Part shown: positions 15,196-26,339 of the stretch, one piece after another
How positions within the stretch are numbered: the stretch's first letter is position 1
How the letters are laid out: every line of letters begins with the position of its first letter
Source: Ailanthus altissimus
Lineage: Eukaryota > Streptophyta > Magnoliopsida > Sapindales > Simaroubaceae
Direction of reading: 5' to 3'
DNA length: 64,000 bases
Assembly (NCBI GenBank): GCA_946807835.1
Contig: OX327700.1
Location: forward strand, 27,626,001 to 27,690,000
Made by a program: the position numbers and the translations under genes
Notes under the pieces: generated by a model
Databases searched by the model: none
What the model was told of the DNA's origin: nothing
The model's input: the letters and a program-made list of their open reading frames with translations, nothing else

Positions 15196-15502
15196 GGTTG
15201 TCTAGGTTCAGTGCATTTCGGGCTCGAGATGCGCACTGAGATAACCACATGGGATACGCAACTAAGGTGGCTATCTCGAGACTCATCTCGTTTCGGCATG
15301 ACGAACCTGAGGTTTGCCAAGCTATATTGTTTGCACCATATTACAGACGGTGGCTGTCTAGGTTCAGTACATCTCGGACTCAAGATGTACATTGAAATAC
15401 ATCTCGAACTCGAGATGCACATCTCATTTCAACATGGCAAACCCAAAGTTCTCAAAGCTATATTGTTTGCGCCACATGGCACCTCCCTAGGGTGCCATGT
15501 GG
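15196..15502. repeat. Duplicated palindrome-rich block with terminal hairpin
   Basis: Two diverged tandem units, 15196-15340 and 15352-15476. Each starts GGYTGTCTAGGTTCAGTRCA and ends near GCTATATTGTTTGCRCCA, and each carries several CATCTCG/CGAGATG motifs in opposite directions. The block ends in a perfect 12 bp inverted repeat, CCACATGGCACC at 15472-15483 and GGTGCCATGTGG at 15491-15502, with a 7-base loop. It is GC-rich against an AT-rich background. It may be a decayed transposon terminus, since similar CATCTCG motifs occur at 22.2-22.4 kb. No coding function is inferred. Confidence 0.6.
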
Positions 15503-15825
15503 AGCAAATAGTAATTTTTAGAAGAAGAGAAATTAAAAATTATTAATTTGAAGATAATGTTAATTTTTTTAAGCAAATAAGTTAATTAATTTGAATTTGA
15601 TTAATTAATTATATTAATTAATTAACAAGTTGATTAATATTGTATTTTAATTTTTTTAAAGAATATTGTTTGTTAATTAATTTTATATAATATGTATATT
15701 TGTTATTTAGTAATAATAATTTTAATTTATGGTTATATTTAATTATTTAAATACTAAATTTATTAATTAATTTAATTTTGGTTAATTAATTATAAGTTGA
15801 TTAATATTGTATATTAGTAGTTTTT

Positions 15826-16517
15826 GGGATATTATCTTTAATACCCTTGAGGCATGACTTAATTACAACAATATCCACAGGTTTGAAAAATTGACATTTG
15901 TGCCCAATTTTTTGTCAAAATAGGCGCTGATGTCCAAACGTTATGAATATTCTGTTAAGTTTAATAGATTCTCTATCAATTAATGTTAAGCGATCGTTTT
16001 TTCCCTTACATGCTTAACGAAGTTGACTTATGCAAATTTGACATTTAAATATAATAAAATAAAATAAATAATAAAAAAATATTTATAAAATAATAAAATA
16101 AAAGTATTTAAAAATAAATTACAAAAATTTAAAAAAAAAATTTAAAGGCCAAATGGCCGCCTTGTTCAAGCAGCCATTTAGCCTCTTGTTCCAACATCCA
16201 TTGGTGCATCGGTAGCTACTGGTTCAAGCGGCCAATTTTACCGCTTGCACTAGCAGCCATTTGGCCAACTGTATTATTTATTTTATTTTATTATATTATA
16301 ATATATTCTATTTTTATATTATAAAATATTATATTATTTTTTTAATTTTAAATATTTAAAAGTGAAAAGACGAGATTACCTAATTTGAATGACAAATCAT
16401 TGATGATTAGGTATTCATGCCTATTTTGACAAAAAATTAAGTATAAACATCGATTTTTAAAATTTGTGAATATTATTATAATTAAACATACCTTAAAGGT
16501 ATTGATGATAATATCCC
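15826..16517. mobile_element. Foldback/MITE-like element with about 100 bp terminal inverted repeats
   Basis: The left arm (15826-15925) starts GGGATATTATC and the right arm (16419-16517) is its inverted copy, ending GATAATATCCC. Both inner edges read CAAAATAGGC or its complement. By eye the arms are about three-quarters identical. The centre is very AT-rich except for a GC-richer hairpin core at 16147-16266, bounded by GGCCAAATGGC and GCCATTTGGCC. There is no coding capacity, so it would be non-autonomous; long inverted repeats suggest a Mutator-like or foldback type. No clear target-site duplication was found, so the outer edges are approximate. Confidence 0.65.
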
Positions 16518-16539
16518 ATTTTTTTAAAGAGTATTGTAT

Positions 16540-16665
16540 GTTTGTGTAAGTGTGTTGTGTGTATAGTATATATGTGTACATTACAATCAATTTTATTATT
16601 ATGTTTGTGTAAGTATGTTGTGCATATAGTATATATGTGTACATTATAATCATTTTTTTTTTATT
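16540..16665. repeat. 63 bp tandem duplication
   Basis: Two adjacent units, 16540-16602 and 16603-16665, both begin GTTTGTGTAAGT and contain TATAGTATATATGTGTACATT. They differ at only a few positions. The pair abuts the right end of the foldback element. Confidence 0.8.
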
Positions 16666-17210
16666 ATTATTATTAGTTATTTGCATGTTTAACATACAAA
16701 TTAACGCAGCAGAAAAAAAAATTCAATTTTCTATTACAATATACACATATTGAATATAAATCTCATTACAATAAGAAATTAAAAATTATTATTAAAGACA
16801 ATTTAGGGTATTTTTTGTTATCAAAGTTTACTTTGAAGTGATCACGTGAACAAGTCAAATCTATAATATTCGGTAGAATTACGAAACTAAAATGATAACA
16901 TTTAAATTCCAATTGAAATGGTTGTTGAAGCAACTACTTACTTCTCACTTGTCTCTCAGCCTAAGTATTTTGTAATTGCAACACTTGCAATATCTTTTAT
17001 TTAAGTGACTTCAGTTTTATGTCTCTCAGCCTACCATTTCTCCTCACTAACATTTAGTCATCTTGTAACTTTTTATTTACTCACTTGCTTAATCATGTTA
17101 ATATATAATGCCCCTTGTTCATATACCCAAATGTCACCTACTTGTCTCTTTAATTGCAATATAATAAACATATAAATATATGGCTGAATCGTCAAGCAGG
17201 AGATGTTTAA

Positions 17211-17324
17211 ATTGCAAAACAATTTGCAATTCAAAAGACACATCTTGCAAACAATTTGCAAGCAGGAAATGGTGGCAAGATGCTTTTTAAAAGTAAGATA
17301 TAATATTGCAAACAATTTGCAATA
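17211..17324. repeat. Array of three TTGCAAA-type palindromes
   Basis: Near-palindromes with core TTGCAAACAATTTGCAA or a close variant occur at 17211-17230, 17244-17262 and 17304-17324. The flanking bases differ between copies but stay self-complementary within each one (A/T, C/G, TA/TA). Further TTGCAAT and TTTGC pieces lie to 17385. No element boundary was found. Confidence 0.6.
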
Positions 17325-17539
17325 TAAAATGCTTAACCATTTGCCGAATGCCAACATTTGCTTCCAATTGCAATATTTGCTATAATATATATATACATAT
17401 ATATATATGTATATATATTTACTTGAAGGACATACATCTTTAAACTAAAAAGTGGTGGCCGTATACAATTGAAAATAATTATTAATTATTTAATTTGGTG
17501 CGTTATTTTAATACTCAATAAGTATATTTTATATTGTGA

Positions 17540-17870
17540 AATTCTTTAGAGTCATATTCGTTTATCTTACAGAACTCTTCTGTAAATCTGTAAACGATGT
17601 TCCACACATATATTCGTATAGTTCCTCCATCACTTATATCCTAAATAAGCGGAGACATACATCATTACTATCAAGTCTCCATATGCTCAACCTTAAACTT
17701 ATCTCTAAATTCATATTTTTATAAACAATATTCGCAAACACTGTGATTTTTTTATCCTACGAAAAACTCTTTTTCGGGCTATATGCTTGTAGTCATAAAA
17801 CTTTCTGAAATACAAATTTGGAGCATTAGAATGTATAACTCACCCATATGAACTGACGGAGTTAATTAGT
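17540..17870 (+). repeat. Diverged copy 1 of an unknown dispersed repeat
   Basis: This segment resembles 19600-19850. Both contain a TAGTYCYTCCRT-like start, TATCAAGTCTCCATATGCTCA versus a similar CGTCAAATCTC...GCTCAT, ATGCTTGTAGTCA near the middle, and an ACTGACGGA/GTTGACGGA end. The copies are substantially diverged and no open frame is shared. Confidence 0.5.
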
Positions 17871-18174
17871 TAATTTAATATAATATGTATGTTTGTTATT
17901 TATTATAAATAATAATTTTATTTTTTGTTTATTTTTATAGAAAAAATAACGTATTCAAAGAATATAGATTTTCAAAGAGTATATTTTTTTGTGCATCGAA
18001 GACCGTTTATTCGAAGATATAGGGTCTGAATTCTATAAGGTCAAAACTAATGGATAATCAGAAGAAATTATTTAGACAAATATGTATAGGGCATTTTTTA
18101 GATATATCAGATATGTTGTTCTCTGATATTTTGGTGCATTATTTATTATTGTGTGAAATGCATACTTCTAATTT

Positions 18175-18960
18175 ATATGAGAAGATGTGGTTTTATATTA
18201 GCAAGAAACGCATCTAATTCAACCGAAAGGAGTTTGTATTGATTACCGAGCTAGAGATACGAGATTACATGCTTGTCCAACAGCTGAAGAGAAATTAGAG
18301 AATCAATTGTGAGAAAAGTACTTTTATGACGAAAAAAAGTTGATGTACACATTTCTTGATGATTAGTACAAATGTTTGAACGTATTGCAAATGAACAATA
18401 AAGATACAATCAGGTTAATTTGATTATATTTTGTACATCGTGTTTTGATCATGCACGACGAATGTATTGGAATTTAAAGTTTGGTGCTATGTTTAGTGGA
18501 TGACCTTGATGAGTTTAATAATTATCCGTGTAGCAACGTTGCATGGAGTGTACTTTATAACTCGCTTAAAAAGGCTGCATTCCAGGAGCTGAAAAAAAAT
18601 AATAAAATTCATATTTGTAAAAGGCAAGGTTAAAAGTTATAATGTGTATAAATTTACGCATACAATTCTGGTACGTGCGTATGGGAGACAATATAGACCT
18701 GCAAGATTCTTACACACCCCATACACAAATTTCATACCACAAAAGATGAAGAAAAAGAAGATTCAGCTTCGAGTAAAACCTCAAACGGATGTGGATCCAC
18801 TGTAATAGATAGACTTGGCCATCCAATATAAGTTTCAAGCCTACTTAGACAAGAATGATAGTATAGTCATCTTACCAGGCTTTGAAGCTAACCCAACAAT
18901 AGCTTCAATCTTTACTACACAATTGGCTGCTGCATGACTTTGTAAATGAAAATTATTTAC
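18175..18960 (+). pseudogene. Decayed DUF1985-like (Ulp1-MULE associated) fragment
   Basis: Broken frames read WFYISKKRI-stop-FNRKEFVLITELE near 18190-18260 and VDDLDEFNNYPCSNVAWSVL near 18500-18550. These resemble the DUF1985 domain that plant Mutator-like elements carry together with Ulp1-type cysteine proteases. Stops and shifts interrupt every frame, so this is not a functional gene. The assignment rests on two short motif-like stretches and recalled family patterns. Mutator-like transposase remains lie 2 kb to the right on the opposite strand. Confidence 0.4.
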
Positions 18961-19338
18961 ACATTTTATTAAATTTAAGCATATGTGTTGAAATAAATTA
19001 ATTACTTTATAATTTTATTTGTTGGCCAATGTAGCACATTATGAGTACCTAAAGGTAGTTTTATAACTTTATTTGTCGGCAAATGTAGCATATTATAAGT
19101 ACCTAAAGGTAGTTTGACTTAGGCAAGCTACAACGCTAAGAAATTGTCCTAATTGTCTATTTGGGTAGATTCGTACTTCTTTATAAGTATTGTAATAAAT
19201 TAAAATTTATTTCTTATATACACATCATTGATTATTTGTTTTGTTAAAATTTTAGGAGAATTTTAAGATCTTTTATAAGCATCATAAAATAGACATTTTT
19301 GCCATTGTATATAACAATGACATGTTGTCATATGACTA

Positions 19339-20610
19339 ATTGTTGTATTTAACACTTAAATACAAACACGCATATATTCTCGTGGTATTGCTGAATATTA
19401 CTATATTAAACACTTTAATCCAGCACGCTAACCCAGTGCACAACGAGTACACTCCGTATCGCAGGACTCCCTAGGTCCTACGCCCGATTCGTAAAATAGA
19501 ACTATTCCATGAGTCTATGAGCAATGTCCCACGCACACGCCACAAATATTACAAATCAGCGTGTTGAACCATGCAAGTTTAGGTTACAACGTATACATAT
19601 AGTCCTTCCGTTATGATATCCTGGATGTGCAGGGATATAGATTATCACCGTCAAATCTCTTAGTGCTCATCTATGTCCTATCTCCAGACTTGTATCTCAT
19701 TGAACGATATGCAAACTCCTTTGCCATATTATTCTACCATGACGGAATTCTTTCCCGGGATTAATGCTTGTAGTCACAAGACTTTACGAGACACAGTCTC
19801 GAAGCATTTGGATATCAAGCTCCCTATACGAGTTGACGGATCTCATATCTGTACACATTAGACATCATAAGCATCGGATCATACCCAGCGACGCCCAGCG
19901 GTCACACCATGAAAGGTCTGTGACATGCGTGGAACCAAAGTATAGTGAATCACTTACAAGCCCACTATGGCGCTCAGATCAAAGGACCACATATACTACT
20001 CAACTCGAGAGGGCCATTCGTTGACAGCTTACATAGGATGTCTATCGAAGACCCTTATGAATCTATCTCATATCCAGTCCTAACTGGATACCCATATGTC
20101 AATACGAGCTCAAAGCTCACGGTCTGCTAGAAATGACCATTTATACCCTATAGGTACGACATATGCTGATCTATGTATATAAAAGTATCCACCGATAGAC
20201 CCGCATCAGCAGAAATATATAAGGGACAGTTATTCGAGAACATACTTGTGCAACTTGCATTTTTTGGCACTCGATTATAACTCTTGCAACTATGCAGTTA
20301 CTGGTATATTCCTAAGTCTATATTCTATTACAGACAAGGCTCCAACTCTTAGATCTACTGAGTATTATAGCCAGCTAATACTTAGCTGTGCTAACATATA
20401 ACATTTATATTTCTCAGCATGACTAACTGTAGGCCCTTATCTAAACTCTTTTAGATTTGATTTGAACACATTCAGATCATACAATATTTGTAACGTTACA
20501 TTACACGGTACCATATTAATGGGTATTATCAATTTAATGAAAATATATACTTATATAAATACACAAGTATATATACATTTAGGGATGACACGTAAGCACC
20601 GACCCTAACA
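19339..20610. repeat. LTR-like repeat block, family not identified
   Basis: A GC-richer block starting TGTTGTATTTAAC and ending CCGACCCTAACA, so the ends are TGTT...AACA, as in an LTR. It holds many short tag-like segments and no coherent open frame. Part of it (19600-19850) matches 17540-17870. No primer-binding site lies beside either end and the flanks show no duplication, so both ends and the LTR interpretation are uncertain. Confidence 0.35.
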
Positions 20611-20660
20611 GTTTCTATCCTTACAAACAGCTACAAATATTATACTCAGGTACGTATATT

Positions 20661-21513
20661 TTAAAAATGTATCGTCAACTGCAATGACTGGTCAGATGGA
20701 TGACTAGAACCCTTTAATGCAAGCACCATAAAGAAAGTTTTAAAGTGATTGTAATCGTCAATTTTCAAATGCGTAATTGTACTTAGATTTTGTTGTTCCA
20801 ACACATAGTAGTATGCAAGAAGTAGTTTATATGAAGCCTCTAGAGTATCGTATATTAACCTCAATGTATGCTCCTCTGCTTGCCAAACAATGGGGTAAGT
20901 TATGTCCACATCAAACATCTCACGTATGTCTGCCTAGATCTCATTCCTTCTGTAAAGTCGACTCATAAATGCAATTTTTTTATTTATGAATTTGCCAATA
21001 ATTCAACACTTTACTTATCGATGACCATCCTACAACTAATCTAACTGGCATGTGTGATCTGCATCAATTTTATGCAAAATGAAATGCTTCCTTGTATCTC
21101 TCGACACTGCACATAATCACCATTGGCATCTATCATTAGCATATTTTGCTCAAAATAATTTTTTTTGTCAACCTTGAGGCTTTAAAGCTCTAATTACCCT
21201 TAAGTGCTAGCACACAAATAGCCTGATGAAGTTTATTTTTGCTATCAAATAACTTTTTCATGAACACATCTTCAATCCCACTACATGATACCTTATCGGA
21301 TATGCCCAAGTTTAATGGTGGATTTGGAAGCATAAACGTAAAGGGGTTTTTAGCTTCATAATAATTTCTTCTTTTATCTTCAACATTTAGGGAGCTCGTT
21401 AAAATATAACAATGTCTACCTTTCAGTAAATCATCCAAATTGGTACATTTTTCCACATGATAATCCGTTTCTACATTATCAACGTTTTCAACATTATTAC
21501 AATCCTCTTTCAT
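20661..21513 (-). pseudogene. Mutator-like (MuDR) transposase remnant
   Basis: Minus-strand fragments match the layout of plant MULE transposases. At 21190-21513 the segment FDSKNKLHQAICVLALKGN followed by SFKVDKKN resembles the N-terminal MuDR domain. At 20661-20918 the segment with SYKLLLAYYYVLE and THLKIDDYNHFKTFFMVLAL resembles the region before the DDE catalytic core. Several stops and shifts separate them and the core itself is missing. Palindromic sequence at 22204-22413 could be part of a terminus of the same element. The family call is an inference from motifs. Confidence 0.5.
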
Positions 21514-22203
21514 ATTATTAACGTTTCCAACATCATCAGAGTTCTATTTCATATTTACCAACATTTCCAATGTCATAATTATTGTAATGTGTATAAGCTG
21601 AGTCTTCATTAAATGTTATAGAAGAAAAATGACGATAGTCATCAGTTGTATTTAAAGAAACCACTGTTGATATTGTTGGGGTTGTGTGACTAACTTGGTT
21701 GCTACTGCTAAGTTGATATGAAATGAGTATAAGTGAGTGATAGGTTCTGACTGAGGGGGCTATGCATCCTTTTTATATATAGGAGCTCTATGATCTACTG
21801 TTACACATAAAGGATAGTACGATATTTTGTTGGCCTAAAAAAAATAATTGGATATCGCTATCATTTATAATCTCAATAAGTTTTAACTTATACTCGTTGC
21901 ATAAATTTTCATTTTTAGATTCACTTTATACTTTACATTGTCAACTCTAATTGCATAACACATAATATTCAAAAGATCTACAAATTTAATATCTTTTGGA
22001 ACAAAAATTTTAAAGTTACTATAACTCTCTTTCTCATCATTAGAACTCTCCAAATTTCTTCCAAAATAAACAATAATTGCATCATATTTCATGGGATTTG
22101 AAGCAAAAAAAAAAAAACAATTCATCCTAAAAAATCATAAATCATAATTCAAAAAAATCTGGCGAAATTGCAACGTTCGATATACAAAACACGTGAGCTC
22201 ACA

Positions 22204-22413
22204 GATGGTCGTGTCTTGATACACGACGTTGGGCTGAGATGCCACAAAACGCATCTCGGGCATAGCATCTTAGCCCTGCGTCGTGTGTCGAGATGTGACC
22301 ATCGAGATGTGATGCCCGAAATGCATTTTGTGGCATCTCAGCCAACAATCGCAAAGCCAAGATGCAATTGTGCATCTCAGCCTTGCATCGCAGGTACAGT
22401 ACCTACGATGCAA
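22204..22413. repeat. Cluster of interlocked inverted repeats
   Basis: Arms of pair 1: 22204-22228 and 22279-22303 (20 of 25 positions pair). Arms of pair 2: 22228-22263 and 22312-22346 (about 33 of 36). The order is 1-left, 2-left, 1-right, 2-right, so the two stems interlock. A third hairpin follows at 22383-22397 and 22399-22413 (14 of 15 pairing, one-base loop). The block is GC-rich in AT-rich surroundings and is full of CATCTCG/CGAGATG motifs. Confidence 0.75.
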
Positions 22414-23600
22414 CTCCTAATTTTTTCAAAATTTTTCATTATCTTAATTTTTTTTTGAAACTTCACAATTGTACACTATAATTGTATTTTCATATGTATT
22501 TATTTTAAAATAACTAAAAATTTTAATAAATTTAACATTATGAATATATATATATATATGATAGAAAATATATATCACAAAAAAAATATTTCTTATTAAA
22601 TATTGTTTTACAACTTCAAATTTACTTATTTCGAATTTTAAATATTGAAATGTAATTTTGAAAGTGAATCGGCTAAAATCAAATTTATATTTATTATATT
22701 TAAATTCAAATATTTTTTTTAATACTATATTATGTAAATGGGGACAAACATATTAATTTACAGTTAATTTGACTAGTTAATAAAAAATATATTTATAAAA
22801 TTTTAAAGTTATTTATGAAAATTTCACTTTTTTTATAAAAAAACTAAAGACCACTCCTAATCCCACTAGAAATCTTCTGTTGGGGACAAAATTTAAAAAC
22901 TTATAATTTACTTTTTTGATCGTGAACGAATTTAATATAATAAATTATAAAATATTTATTCTCCAACAGAATGGGAAATATTTACATATAATAAAAAAAA
23001 TTCTATACTTTTATACAGTAAAAGACGAATAGAATTCTAAAATTTGGGTAGCATAATTTAGTCTTTCTAATTTTTAAAATATTTAAAAACACCCATCCGT
23101 CAAATTTTGATATAAGTTTAGACGGTTATAAAAATAATATTATATTTTATTTATAAAAATACATGACAATATTTGAGTTGATGGATCGATGAGCGATGAT
23201 GACTGCAGTTATATAAACTGACTATAAATATTATTATATTTTAAAATTTATAATTTATATAAATTTAAGATTATAATTACTAATAAAGTATCGTAGGAAC
23301 TTGAAATTAATAAAAATAAAAGTAACAATATACTATATTCCTTATCAATTTTTCCTTAAAAGAAAAGTTGGTTCCTAATCAGTCTCTTGTTGAAAAGGTT
23401 AATATATTTTTATTAGGACTTAGATCCGTAATGAGTTCTAATTTATCTCGTTGGTCAATAATAATAAATTATGTTATATGAACGTAACAATAGACTCTAA
23501 TATTTTTTTTTCTTTTTAATTGTTAATATTAAAATTAAAAAAAAAAACAGAGACAACCGCAAGCCTCCAAAATTCCTATACAAACTCTGTTTGTTGTCTC
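22414..23600. other. AT-rich intergenic stretch
   Basis: Long A/T runs and an AT dinucleotide patch near 22540-22560. No coding, RNA or repeat boundary was seen. The right end passes into the leader-like CT-rich sequence before the remnant gene at 23639. Confidence 0.5.
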
Positions 23601-23638
23601 CTACTCTCCTTCACAAAAAAAAAAAAAAATAAATAAAA

Positions 23639-26259
23639 TTGGCTTCATGCAAATCCAATGATTCTGATTCATTACAGATTCATCTCTCATCTCCTTAACG
23701 CCCACAAAAATCCCTTTCAACAACGCTCAAACCGAAGAGGCCAAATTCGAGAGGGAGATCATCAAGGCGATCATCACCGGAAAACTCGAATCGCTGAAGC
23801 CCAATTCGGGTCAAGCGATACCCGTCGGGGAGAACTACGTGTGGGTTTCGTGTCACGAGGAAACGGAATCGGATTGTAGAGTCTGGGAGTGGCACGGACA
23901 CGTGGTGTCTTACAGTGAAGCGCGTGGATGCACGCAGGACTACGTGTATGGGAGTTACATTGAGAGGAAGATGAAGAAGAGAGTCAAGATGAAAGTGATC
24001 AAGAGAGGGGTTATGACTTCGAGTTGAGAGAGTTTATTTGTGGGCTGAATTTGATGGATGGAAGAGTTCTGTAGGAACTTCAGTGACAATTCTAGGAGGT
24101 AATGATTTTTTTTTTTAAAAAAAATTTATTTGATGTCATGAGTTGCATCATAATTAATTACTATGAATACATGAATGCCTCGAAGAATTTTCTTTATGTT
24201 TTTGTGGATGTTAATCATGTTTGTGGTTGCTAAAATTGTGACTGGATGAAAAATACTAAAATAGTGTGTCATAGGGTTGTGCTTCATGATATTTGTTCTC
24301 TATCTGATGATTGTGGAATTTAGGCAACATATGGGTTTTCTGTATTACATTGATTGTTCTTCGTATTGTTTAGAGGTTAATTGAAATATTATTAAAATTA
24401 AATTATTAGAACAGGAACTATGAGTTTAAGTTTAGTTGCCGAGAGTTTATATTGACTTGCTAGTAGAGAGAAGATATTGGATACAAATGTCATTTGTTTT
24501 ATGTGGGGCACTACTTTGCCGATTCCGTGTCATTAGTATCTTCTTCCAGTTGTAGTTTCATGTTCTGTTTGTTTTGGACCTTATATGTGTTTTCTTCTGA
24601 TCAATGAATGCTTCAATTTTTCCAAAATGCAGAAGAGGAACACATTTCAATACTATTGAGAGATTTATGCTTCTTATTCTGTCAAAATTGATAAATTATA
24701 TGACTATCAAATTGAATAAGGAAAAACCCTTTAGATGTATTCTTTAATGTGTAACCTTAATATATTTTAGTGATTGTTGCATATTCAGGGCTGCATTATA
24801 GGACTGCAAAAAGGATTTTTTTCAAAGCATTCCATCAATCTGTCAAACTCATGATTAATGTCCCTTATCCCACCTATTTTTAAGGACTAAGCCAGTGCTT
24901 ACATAATATAAGTTAGTGAATTTCCATGGTTTATAAACTGTAGGTATGTATTATTAAGGGGGATGCCAGTTCCTGTTAAGTGTGGGAGTTAAACGTGGGA
25001 GTAGTACATCATTATTAAGGATCAGTCAGGATGATTTACAGTTGTCTTGGCATTTTGCAGAACCAAAATAGGTGTATTATAGATGCAGCTCTGATAAGGA
25101 TACTCGTCTTCTAGTGGAATGATCAAACTTTATAGTATGTTGACCTGCTGAATTAAGAGATTTGGAACAAATTAGGATGTTTCTTTGGCTCACAAGTTAT
25201 AATAACTTAATGGTGATGTGATGCAACATATTATCAAGATTATTGGTATTACAATTGTCAATGAGGCTGTCACATCTCACATCGCTCATGAAGATGAGCC
25301 TGGGATAACTTATAAGGCTTGGGTTCACTTAACTAAGTAGACGCATTTTAGGTGAAGATCGCTTGTGTGAAGCCCAAAAGCAAATCTGTAAGGGCAAAGG
25401 ACGCGTGCGTGAAGCTCAAAGCAAATAATATCTACTTGGTTGTTGAGTCGGTGTTATAAATGGCATTAAAGCGGGCTTGTGACTCGATGTGCGGATTGGC
25501 TGACCCTCACGATGATGCGAGATTCTAAAGAAGAAGCGATTGTCACATCTCACATTGCTTGTGAAGATGAGCTTGGGATAACTTATAAGACTTAAGCTTG
25601 GGATAGCTTATAAGGCTTGGGTTCTCTTAACTAAGTAGACGTGTTTTAGGTGAAAGATACAAAGCAAATCCGTGAGGGTGAAGGACGCATATGTGAAGTC
25701 TAAAGTGAACAATATCTACTTGGTACTTGGTTGTTAGCTCGGGTGGTGCAGAGGCATGATTTTGTGATGCTTGCATTGATCCAAAAGCTTGAGTTTGAGA
25801 CAACCCAGAGTATCTTCCACTGATGGTTTCTGGCAATGCCTTTATCCAATTTACTTTGTTGATATACTCACATCAACTCTGTCGTCGTGTAAATTCATCT
25901 TCCACTCTCTTTGTACATATAGGTACATATGCAAATATTTTTTTTTCATGAATATGTGTATCATTATCCACATTCAGCAATTGGCCAAATTTTCTTTATA
26001 GATCTTTCTGGCCAGTCTATCCCTTTCTGGACTCACATCGGCGGACTGTACCTAGATTTCTTTTTTGGCTCACTGATCATTAACTTTTGTGTTGTTCAAC
26101 AGTATTCCTATGCATGCGTTTCAAGCAATTTCAGTATTTCTGCAAATTTTCATATTTTTACTGTATATCACTGTTGCAAGCTGTTGTTTGAAACTTCTTA
26201 ATACTTTTATGTGCCTTGCCCCCTTGATGTGTTGTTATCAATTCATTTGCAGGATCTAG
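23639..26259 (+). pseudogene. Decayed uncharacterised plant gene (VWEWHGH motif), two exons
   Basis: Locally GC-rich coding-like sequence at 23639-24098. The central frame reads EEAKFEREIIKAIITGKL and VWEWHGHVVSYSEARG, then DYVYGSYIER. I recognise this as resembling a small family of uncharacterised plant proteins but cannot name it. The reading frame seems to change three times: upstream a serine-rich leader (SNDSDSLQIHLSSP) starts at TTG where ATG would be expected and stops at 23696; after about 23965 the coding look moves to another frame with an acidic stretch and ELREFI; near 24072 it moves again to RNFSDNSRR. A donor follows at 24099, and an acceptor at 26251-26252 gives an immediate stop at 26257-26259. 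It may be an unprocessed pseudogene, or real with a different start and C-terminus. Confidence 0.45.
25268..25745 (+). repeat. Two tandem copies of a TGTCACATCTCACATYGC repeat
   Basis: Copy 1 starts at 25268 and runs to about 25462; copy 2 starts at 25541 and runs to about 25745. Shared segments include GAAGATGAGCYTGGGATAAC, TTAACTAAGTAGACG, GGTGAA and ATATCTACTTGGT. Copy 2 carries a further internal duplication of the GCTTGGGATA segment. The sequence resembles common short non-coding plant repeats (TRIM-like), but I could not name it. It lies inside the inferred intron of the remnant gene. Confidence 0.6.
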
Positions 26260-26339
26260 GAGTTGCTAGTAGCAGATGTTTGAAACAACCTCAAGATGTG
26301 CAGAGCAAGCTTTACTCTATTACCCCAATTTTTTTTAAT

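Noticed and set aside
15168..15546. Overlapping open frames of 84 and 111 residues
   Set aside because: They fall entirely in the duplicated palindromic block; the open frames on both strands follow from GC-rich repeat sequence.
19673..20130. Three overlapping plus-strand open frames
   Set aside because: They lie in an LTR-like repeat block and show no domain; stops are sparse only because local GC content is higher.
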